Origin: Tomocerus qinae | Lineage: Eukaryota; Arthropoda; Collembola; Entomobryomorpha; Tomoceridae | NCBI GenBank assembly: GCA_020055645.1 | Contig: CM034547.1 | Span: 48,424,909 to 48,488,908, forward strand | DNA: 64,000 nucleotides | Direction: 5' to 3' | Shown here: positions 30,201 through 42,200 of the stretch, one piece after another | How the letters are laid out: each line of letters opens with the position of its first letter | Numbering within the stretch: position 1 is the first letter of the stretch | Translations under genes and position numbers: made by a program | Notes under the pieces: generated by a model | Database searches by the model: none | Seen by the model: only the letters and a program-made list of their open reading frames with translations | Told to the model about the DNA's origin: nothing

Positions 30201-33200
30201 CTGTGCCATCATTTTAGTATGTATGTATAAAATATGAAACAGGTAGGCAGACTACTACAGCTTTATATAACTTATGCTGAGTTAAGAGCCAATTTCAGAT
30301 GCAGATCATTGAGAAGAAATGAGCTCTTTAAAAATGGATTCTGCTCACTTCCTCCGTCTTCCAAGATACAATTACTAGTTCCAACTATTGTCACAGTCAT
30401 GGGAGAAACTGAGAAATGTAGATGTTAGGAGTAATACTGAGTACAATACATAGAATCAGTGCAAAATCACTTGTATAACCTAAGATAAACCTGGGAAGGA
30501 GCTGGAAAGTGCATAGCAACAAGGGAGTACGTAGAATAAGACGTACTCGCAAGTAAGCAGACATACCCAAAGTTACCAAACCAAACCACTAACCTACCTA
30601 CTCATAAAATTTCCCTTGAACTCATCATCTGGCATGCACTCCTCATCACATATCAAAAGCAAACCTACCACCCGACCCGAGTAGTCAAAAGGTACTTCCA
30701 GTCACTACATTTGTACGCTCGTTGCATACAATAATAAACTTTATTACGTATGAGTATCGCTCTTCACGAAAAGCAAAACCACTTTTATGTCAGCATTGCA
30801 AATACAATGAAACTTGTGTGTGTAATTCTCAACTACTTGGTCATTTAAATTGCGGGCATTTGATTGCAACCTTGCAACTCACTAAGCTCAAGACAAACCA
30901 GGCGCCGCAAAATGTCCCATATCCTTTCCTTAATAAAACGGAGACCGCTGACCTTTCTTTCGACTAAATACGATATTCGTCACTCCAAGTCTTGTCAGGG
31001 GAAACTATGACTTACACAAATTAATCGCAACCTATATAGGCTACCTACTACTGTCTATTGATGTTATAAATCATTTGTAAGCTGCGTACAGTCAATGGTA
31101 AATTAAATGACTCAACAACATCCACTGACTAATGAGAGAAATACGTACTAGACAATAATAACATTGTTTTAGGGTTTAGGCAAACTACTTATAAGCATTA
31201 TAATCACATTAACTTCCGCAATCTTATTTGCTTTCGCTTGTAGTTTGTAATTTGAACTAAATTAATTATATCGCTCAATAAAAACAATGACTACAGCTTT
31301 GGCTGTTGTACATATCCTAGATAAATGAATCGGGGAGATGGGACAAAAACGACCTATGTCCTTATTCCGGGAATCGCATCGCTACCGACACAGTTCTGTG
31401 TAGTCACCTATTACAGCAATCGTAATATACAGTCTTAAATATTAAATGGGTACAGCGCAAATTATTTTATACTGAAACTATAGATATAACCACATATATA
31501 AGGCAGGCATACCTAGTATTATTTGGCTATTGTTCACATAAATGGATTGTCAAAATGTCAAAGTAACCTTCTGACAATACATTATGCATTATCAGATCTG
31601 AGTTTGAATTCTACCGAGAGAGGCATTTTGAAATTGATTAAATATCCAGAACATCCCTCCCTGTCTAAATAATTTAGAGTCTATCTGTTTAGTTCCTGCT
31701 CCTCGAATCAATACATTATGTAAACAAATTCAAAATTGTCATGATTCAGAAAGCTTTTGAGTTTCAGACAGTTTTGGTTAGCTCGCTATACGTAAGAAGA
31801 ATAATGTTATATTTAACATAAAGTCGTATCGTAACACCTTTAAGTAATACGATCACATGTAGAGATAGAGCATTTTATTTACATATGTACAGATGCAGAT
31901 AAAGCCAAGAAGACATACACGTCATAGTTGAAGAGACATAAACTTACCCTTGAGAATACATTATTGACAGTTCAAGAAAAAATACATATGGGAAGATAAG
32001 AGATGATAAAAACGAGTCTTTTTTCCTTAAATATACAAGTAACGGAAGTTGGAATACAATGCAAACTACAAACCTACAGACTTAATTCGTGTATATTAGA
32101 TAGAAAAATATCATTGTTAAACTTTTGAGTACAGCTACAATGACTATTTCGAAAATTGAATAAAATAACCCGTTAAAACAACAAAATTGTCAATCAGACA
32201 GAAAATAGAATTTATAATGTACCATTTCCTACATATTACCTGACATTCTTATCTTTTGCCCTGTATTACATGAATAATATTTACAAAATAATAAGCCATT
32301 TACGTAGCTCTAAGGACTTAAGTATAATATTGTAGTACAAAAAATTGATTTAAAAGTTAAGATGTCAAAGACGGGAAATTGCTTGCCTACTCTGTAAAAC
32401 TCCACGAATTTAATTTAACATAAATCTAACATCTAACTCTACTCTACATGCTGGTAGAAATTGTGAAACGAAATATTATGCAAAAGGAAGATGTTATAGA
32501 AATGATAAATATAGAATGCCTATATGTACATGTTATTTGTAATGAATTATCTGGAAAACAACAGAGCTCATTACAAATTCAACCTTCCACGATTAAGCTC
32601 GGTGATAATGAATTGAGTTCAACAACACAGTGTCCTCCACTTTCCTGTAGGTACTCGTACTCTAAGACAAACTAATACGCATAAAAGATAGATAGATATT
32701 CTGCCTAGCTTGTCTCACTGCATCGTCATATCTTCAGTCACTAACTAAACATCAGAGTTCCATAGGATGCACTCATTACTCTCTCGTTTTATACACGTAT
32801 GGAATACGTAAGAAATTAGGTATTTATTTGTATTTGATGTAAGCTCCTCTCTGCACTACACGAAGTTTACGACAAAGATTAGTTTCCCTGTCTCTCGCTT
32901 CTGCGAGCAACAAGCTATGCAATATGCATTGTAGTAAGTACAAAGAAAGTAAAACTAAAAGCAATCTTCCCCAGTACAGTTAAATCCCTGTAGTTAATAC
33001 TAAAGTTATATTAAGGATTTATTGATGTGTTAGAGATAAATCCCTTTTCACTTAGCACTTGAAAAAGAGTCAGACCATAAATGCACAAATCTATTGCTGT
33101 ATTAAACGAATTGTAAATAATAATTATCACTATCAATTGTAAGGTCAAGAGACAAGAGATCGTAAAGGGATATGATATAAAGAAGGATTTTAAATACACA

Positions 33201-36200
33201 TTCACATTGCATAAAACCATTTTCAAAGATTTTAATACTATTTATACATTATAACACCCTAATGGATAAAATTCGCCATTCCGATACAAATCACAATTAA
33301 AATCACAAGTATTTTACACTCATTGTGAATGTGGTGTAGCTAAAGTCATTTTTAATGAAAGTATTTTAATATTATTATCCTATTGCTGAAATGAGAATTG
33401 CATTTTAAAAGATTCAGAAATCTTAATTTAATGATTTAAAAAAATATGGTCAGTGAAAAGTGCAGAGTAATTGGATGCATACAGTTTGCAAACATGCACA
33501 TTGCAATTTATTGCAACTTAAAAACTTCTCACATAAGTAAACACCGTTTATCATATGTACAATAAAGCTGCACAGTAAACATTCCATTTGCATTTGCTGG
33601 CTAAATTGGTATCTAATAATAAACAGAAAATTCGTTGTAAACAGTCGTACAATTACCTCCTGCTTATAGTTAAACGTAATTGTCACGAACATACTTATTT
33701 AGTTATGCTATGAATTATGTAGCTAATGTAAATTCATCTCTGTTGTGTACTAACAAAGTAATCTTACTTTTTCTTTGAATATCAAATTCATTAATTAGGA
33801 ATTTATCGTCACTGGAATGGGGATAATTTGCATATTCATCGTGTTAGAGTGCATGACAGACAGATCAACAAAAGAGCAAGTGAAATGTTCATAAAATAGT
33901 GCATGCAGAAAGCTTGTTAAGATTAAGATGAAGGCTAATTCTAGCCATCCGCCAATCTGTAATCTGTACTGCTTCATTGTATTGTGTCATCACAAACTGC
34001 AGCGTAATCAGTTCTTCTATACTTATTATATATCAGTAATCTAATCTCTTTAATGCCCTCTTCATTCAACTTGTTTGTCAGCAAGTGTAAACAGAGTTTT
34101 ATAAGCGATTTGCGAGTCAGTTCATATTGCTTCCACTAAATTGACCTTTTCATTTCAATCCAAACAAAACTGTTTGTAAATTAAAAACATCTGCAGGTTT
34201 AGGATCCATGTTACATCATGGTACCCCAATGAAGATTATTAATACATCACACAAACTCCTTACTCCAATCCATAACTATACAGACAGTACAGCTCATACC
34301 AATTAACTAGTACTTCAGTTATATTTATTTCGAGCTGGCTTTTTTACGCATGCCAATTTATCCATCCCATTTTCCTCAGTCCTTCCAGGATTCTATTATA
34401 AATTCCCTAACACTAACTAAATATACTGTATACTTAAGCAATAGTTCCTTTGTCTAAAAAAACTGCTAATGCCATCATTAGCTCCTGCAAACTTGCAAGA
34501 TGTTCAATTCTCTACTTCATTTTCATATCATATTCCAAGCAGCATGGAAACGTATAAACGTACACATGTGAACCTAGTCCAAACCCAACCAGGCAAACTG
34601 CACAAGTGAAAACATTTATAAAAGACGTATGCTGTTGTTATTCTCAATTTCTCATGCAATGTAACACGAACATATATATAATATATATTACATATTTACT
34701 ATAGAACATCCGCAGCTCTATAAGCCAAAGCAGTCTGCAAGCATGAATTTCTCTGAAGTGAATATTTTGCTTTGCTCTTTGTCTGCTGGTCAATCTATTG
34801 TATTTCCATTCTACGTATATATAGTAAGTAAAGTAGCACTATGTAATTATAATTATAACTAGCTATGCAACTTTGGTTCTGGTAGCCCTACTCCTTTTTC
34901 TTTATGTCGCTTCGGTATATATTTAACATCTTCTCACATACTTGCTCCTAAGCTGCTACTACCCTATTTATAATATTTATTTACCACAAAATCTTATTAA
35001 AATCTAGAATAGAAATAGTAATTTTGCCATTATCGCATGCTCTGTGTGTAGCATTGTGCAATGCACAATAAGCACGCGAAATCCTATATGTATAGCTATT
35101 AATAAAATGGTTTAGTTTATAATAAGCAATTAGGTGGATCGGAGGACGATTGTCTAGTCTGGTATTAAGTAAGTTGATCACTACTGTAGTTCTCTGAAGT
35201 TACGTCATTCATTATTAGTTCACCACTATCAACGATAAGTCAATAAGTCTACTACTACAGTTTCATTCAACGTACTTACATATAAGTACACTAGTCAGTA
35301 AATGCGATACAGTTTTTCTTAGAGCGAAAATAGCACAGACAGAAAATGGAGATACAATACTAGTAATGCGAATACATTGGCTAAAATACGTAATAAGTAT
35401 ATATTACATTATACAAGAAGTATAGTATAGGTGCTGCTACAGTTCTTATAATAAACGATACAAATGATAACCCTAAATTGAAAAGACATCCCATTAAAGG
35501 AAACTTTAAGACATTTCAGCTAATCATTAAGAATGTTAATACGTGTAGTATACACAACAACATTATTATCAAAATAGAACACGTCAATCGAAAGACATAA
35601 ATAATCTTCATAACAATACATTTCAATAGCTTTGCATTTTACAATATATACTCCAGCTAATAACCAACTAGTACAGTTTTGGCACGCTTAAAGCTAATCT
35701 AAAGAAAATTGGCAATGAGAGTATATGAATATTAAAGAATTCCAATCATTCGCAATTAAAGTCGCACAAAAACACATAAAACATCACAGTACGAAATTAG
35801 ATATCAAACTATATGCATAAGAGATGTCAAATAGAAATATCGTGTTCATGTCACAAAGGTATGAAGTACAGTTAATTAATAAAGATTGAACATACACATA
35901 GGTGAAAATGAAAAAGTGATACATTTTTTGATTGAATAAAACTTGTACTGTATACGTAATACAAGAATCGAACTTGTCTGTACTGTAATGCGAGACACTT
36001 GTAAAGTTGACGAACTTTTAACACACATGTATCGAGAAAAATATTATTATAACGTTTGTCTTTATCCTACAGGTTTGCAAACTACTGAGTTAAGTTATTG
36101 GCGCTTACTTAACCGCTGAATGTTAATTTCGCACTATATCATCCACTCTCACTGCCAATGCCAACGAAAACCAAAAGCACTACACACTAATACATGCTTG

Positions 36201-39200
36201 CTGTCTGCCGTAAATTAAATTCACTATCATCCATGCAATTTATTTGTACAAGGAACATCAACTTGGCTATCTGTATGAATACGAATACATTAACACTGAG
36301 CGCGGTGAAGTGCATCCAAATTCCAAACAAAATGTTCGTCTCTTTGTACTTGCATTTGTATCATTCCAGTAGTATTAGGAACTACGGCCACTACAGATAT
36401 TATACCATTACATACACTACTAACAATCAATTAACCTTGCGATGCATGTGTATTGATTCTTTCCTTCACAATCCCGAGTTCTTTGCAAATTACTACAAAA
36501 GAAAATAAAACAAAGACTACTACGTCGTATTACAAAGCACAAGAGCCCTTGACTTGATTGGAGTAAGTAATGTAATAAGATTTCCACATGTAGAAACTGA
36601 ATTCACGATCCCTATACGACTATTTAGCCGGTTGGACTCCTCTATACGTAAGTATAACACTGTGAACGACAACGAGTCGGAGTGATTTTTTAGACGTCCG
36701 GTCCGGTAGGAGCGGGCAATTCATCTTGAGCGGATCTCACACATGCATTTATTTGGATATAATTAGTAAATTGAAAATAAATAATGACGATTAATATTTA
36801 CCACGTCAGCCGTCAGTTCCTTCATAGTGTCCCCAGTTTAAATACAAAGATACACGATATACAGAAGAATACAGAATTACAACACAAGTACAGAGAATTG
36901 TACAGAACAGACTGACGCCGGCGATGCTCGTCTGATATTTTTACTCGATCCTGAGAGCCAGGCCACAGAAAAGCAGCATGAGAGACCAAGAGCTCCCCTC
37001 ACTTCATCGTTGCCAATTCATCGTCCCCTCTCCTCATGAGTCACTTCTTCGTTCACGACTTACTACTATTACACGCACTCACATCTATCTAATGTACGAT
37101 TCGATATGTACCTACTACTATTCTCTCTCACAGAAAGTGGTTTGCTTTTGCTTCTCTTGCCTTTGCTTCCCTCTTGCCTCAACTACCTATTTACTGAACC
37201 CGAGCCGAGAAGATACTAACTACTACTTGCTCTATACGCACACACACAACCTTACCATACATAGTACACTTTTACTACATACATATATACATTCTATAAT
37301 ATAGTCATAGCTCCTTCCAGTTCATCTTCCAGCAGATTCCAGTATACCCAACTTGCTCTAATGTAACAACTGCATATACCATACCAGGGCAAGGGCACGG
37401 CATGTTTTTCTCATCCACTTTGCATTTCTATTTAGTTTCTACCATGGAACTAAACCAACTTTAGTTCAAAGCAGAAGCACATGGTGAGACTTGGCCACAA
37501 GACTCAGACAGCCTCAACCAGACTCGACTAAACATGCCCTAGACCTTCAATTTTCCTAACTGAATCCTCAAAATATTCCAGTTTCACTCTTAGTAGTCCT
37601 ATATATCTTCAACTCCTACGTACATTACATACTCAACAATTCATACTCAGGGACCACTTCTACATTTACTAACTAAACTAGTATGCCATGCCCATGCAGG
37701 CTTGTAAATATTCCTTTGTTTGTACACAATGCACAAATAATACTGTCGAAAAATTTGTGAAACCTACACGATAATAAAACGCAATAAAATCCAAATCAAA
37801 CTTTATAGATGACAATGAACATATTTTAAAGCCTTATTGGGTAAATTGATCATTATTGATTGGACATAAATCTTGTTTCTTGTTGTACCAATGATTTATG
37901 TAGGAAGACTAATAAATATAAAAGTAAACATAAGTCTGTTGGTATTAACACTTAAGTAAATGGCCAAGAAAACGTGATATACCATTTAAAATAAAATAGG
38001 AGCAGATGTAAGAGCTGTTCTACGGAAGGTATTTACGGAGCTGTACCATATAGTACATATTCGACAGGGTTGCGTTGCATTGCACTGCACACGCAGATGC
38101 ATTTCAGAAGTTATACTAAATACTATATACGCTGCACCTGAACAGAAAATGTACTATTCCCCTCCCCATCATAGCAAAACTTTACTCCTTGCTTTAGTAC
38201 CCTTTATTTCTGACTTTACTTTTACTGAAGAAAATGCTCAACGCGTTGGAAGATGCCTACCGGCTATGCTAGACTTGTAATGTGACAATATAACATAAGA
38301 ACTACAGTTGTAAAAGAAATGATATCAAGGAGCTAAACAACTAAAAGGGACATAATACCCGGTATGTGTACAGTAGATGTTACATAAGTAAGTACATCGG
38401 ATAGTATATGCCATGTGTGCATTATAGTAGGGTTAAGCAATACATTGCACAAATAGAGGACAGTGGGAAAACCCGGTAAATATCCATCCATCGTGGTATG
38501 CGTGTTATGTGCGTGTAACTATCTGTGTTATATGGTTCGGATTGATATCGTCGTAGACATTGAACTATATAAAGAAAGGTTTCCTCCCGTTCACTCGTTC
38601 GATTATGTCTCATGCCTGTCTTGCTCCCGCTCCGACTCCCGTTTTGTCTGAACGAAACGCGAACCATCCAGATCCAGCAAAGTCAAACTACACTAAACTT
38701 TCTTTCAACGAATTCAGTCGACTTACAAAACTACTCTTGTGAGTGGGGACGTGTGGATATTACACGACGAAATGCGTTTCCTTCCGACTATATATAGTAT
38801 GAATATCTTCTGATATAAATATATTCCACTCTTGTACTTATAATGTAAACCTAGCTCCCTACTTACGAACAATTTCTGCTGTAAGAAGCAATATAACTTT
38901 TCATCTCTCCCTTCAGTACTGTGTTTCAGCTCACCGCTTGCTCCGTCAGTTTTACTCCGACTTCGTTATAACCATTCCTATTTACTTTGCTATCTACCTC
39001 CCGGATCCCGCCACCACCAATGAGAAAACCAGCCTTTCCTCGTCCAGCACTAAAAACTATAAATATACCTTTGTGTGGAGGCATTTAGAATCATAGCACC
39101 AAACTATACTACTCATTGTCAGCGTATCCAATTCAGTATGTCTCTCTCTAATTAAATAGTTACTCTTGTAAAGCAACAGACTACTACTACACTAGTATAC

Positions 39201-42200
39201 TATTACACTAAAACTGTAATATGCAGTAACCGTACCATAGATGCATGAATTATGACTATACCTCCAGAATAAAAGCAAAATCTACTTTCCCTACAGTCTA
39301 TCTACAACTACGCGTAGTATTTAGCAGTTTATGTTAAGCTGCGTTGACTATTCGATATTATTATTCTTCCCTTTTCCCCCCTCCTTCCTTCAGACAGGAC
39401 AGCTAGGAAGACCACAGTGTGCAAATGCAATATAAAAGTTAGAAAAGAGCTTTTTATCCTTCGAAGCACCCTACAAAAAATATTATTCCAATAAGCCGAA
39501 ACTAACGATGAAAATCTTTCTTATTATTCTTAAAGTTCTTCACAAAATTAACTGTTCTGACATTTCAAGCTAAATAAACTAAATAATTCATTTTCAATTA
39601 TCTTTGTTTTTAAAGTGTATGAGCACACAGCTACAGTACTTCGTACTTGAAGACAGAGATCGATTCGATTCATAATGGTTAAATAAATCTAGTATTCTCT
39701 ATAAGCAACAAACTAAAGACACTAAAAAAGAGATATCATCAAAGGAAACATTGTATTCCGATACTGGAAGCACCTGTATCATTAGTATTGCACATTTTAA
39801 TGAAAAACATATTCCACTATTCAATTTAATTTAGTATACGGAAATTGCCGCAAGGAGAAAGTTACGATAATGCATTATCTGCTTTCACTTATATATAATG
39901 TTAAAAACGATGACGATTATGATTATGTTAATAGAAATGTTCTAATCAAAAATAAAGTTATGTACTATTATCATATTTCAAGTCATTGCCACTCTGATTT
40001 GGTCTGGCTGTGTATAGATAGTCGACAACTACTTGAAAGATTATGCTTAGTAAAAAATAAACAGAAAATGCAGACACTAAATTCGGGATAGATCCCCAGG
40101 ATACATACACCTTCCAATCTCAACTCAACTACTACAATCAACAAAATGATAAAGCATACGAAATTTATCACGTCACAAATAGATATATCCAGTTTCACCC
40201 ATATGCAATACCCTGGCTAACGGCCATGCACACACAATCATTAGTGATGTAGCTAGTCGTAGTGTTTAGCTGATATATGGCTGCAAAATGTTATAAGTAG
40301 ACATTAAAATGTAAATAAACGAGATTGTGAATACTTAGTAATGGCATTACAGAAATACCTAATACCTACTTAATACAAGCAATAGATAGATGTTTTCATT
40401 CATTACTCATCACCAATCACCTCAACCAGTTGAGCGAATGTTATTATTGGGCAAGGCAGAATACTATTTGTAGTTCCACAAATATCAATGGCCTGAATGT
40501 AAATACACCAAATATACAGAAGTGCGTAACTGCAAAAAGTACAACCAAAAACCAAGTTGTGGATAAATGAGAATAATCCTTTAAATATACAACATTTATG
40601 CAAAAGGATTATTCTTTTATGAGATTAGATAATCCCGGATTATCAATCTCATCCTCATTAAACTAAGTGCGTATTATGTTTTTATAAGGATTACATGTAT
40701 GTCTCATTTTTCATTGTTCGTGCAAGATTTTTACAATGTTCTTTTCTTACTTAGAATTTTCACTATACGCAATTTGTAGCTAAATAATACAGTAGTAATA
40801 TTAATACTGCATAATTGGAGCAACGATATAAAGAAATCTTTACGTTTATATGACACTAGATAAGCATGCTGTCAACACAGTCAAACATTGTCTAAGAATA
40901 TAGGCTATTCCAGAGTCCTTAACTTAAGCTTCTTGTATTGTTTACAAAAAATGTGACGATTTTATAGAGATATATGGGCAAAATGAATTAAAATCTCTGC
41001 AAAGTCTTGTCCAAAATGCTCTTCTGGGATTTGAGACACCTGGATAGACTGATATATGGTTATGTGAGCTTGCAGGGGAGTACACAGTACAGCAAATAGC
41101 TACTATTCAAAAGACCATGGACATAGTAATCACTACATACTTGTAAAGTGTGTAAGTATATTTTGTTTTTAAAGATTTAGTTTTGAAGACCAGACAATGT
41201 CTCCCAAAATGATATTAAGCAATTTCTGCGATTATGGACTACTGCTGATAGCAAATACTTAAAATTTCAGATTTGAAGAAGTTAAATTAAAGTGTACTTT
41301 ACTGGATAACTACTACATCCGATCAAAATGACATAAAATTCTGACTACAATAAGCCAATAAATAATGTGGTAAACTACTACGCAGTAATAGCTGAGTGCC
41401 CAAGCCTGGAAGGAACTCAGAAGAACACACACTCTTTTAAGTACAACTTACTATTTGGTTATGATTCTTCTGATGATGACATCTGAACTGTTTGTTACAG
41501 CAGTCCTAGACAGTCCCTCTTTAAATTTACCCTATTTTTTATTAGCAACAGTAATTCAATAGTTCTGCATGCACAAATGGATGATATGATTAAATGGTGG
41601 CCTAAACAGCATAAAAGATAATTATTGCTACCTAACCGTGTTAATTAATACTAATAATCTACCTACTTATGACTTATATACGTATTAATAAGTATTCATT
41701 GCGTTTCCGTTGGGTCATATTATTACTTCTAATACCATGTATTTCAGTTCACACTACATGGATAAGCATTAATTGCAACCCGATTGCCTATAATATTCTG
41801 CATCTTAAGACAGACACATAAATGCCCTTATTGAAATTCCAGATTTGATTCTCATGCATCTACTCTACTTAATTTTATGTTTCAAAACAGCTATTATATT
41901 ACATTACATAAACATTAACATATTTCAAAATTTTTCTAGCAGATTCATAACAAAGATTTACACAATTTTAATATATTAAGCACTATAACCTGTTCGAGTG
42001 TATTTTTAAAGTGAAAATCGTTAGGTTAAATATATGTAAAAATACTGAATTGTGTACATTTATATTTGATACAATATTTTTGGCCCTAAAATTGTTTCAT
42101 AAATAATTGTATGTAATAATAATAGTTAGTTAAAGTGTAACGTAACATTATGTAGTTTGTTCGTAATTTAAGTAAAGAAGGAATACTCTCTATATGAATT

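Noticed and set aside
36978-37304. 108-codon open frame on the plus strand, rich in S, Y, T and L
   Set aside because: Low-complexity CT-rich DNA; no recognisable domain, and it ends in repetitive TAC/ATAC sequence.
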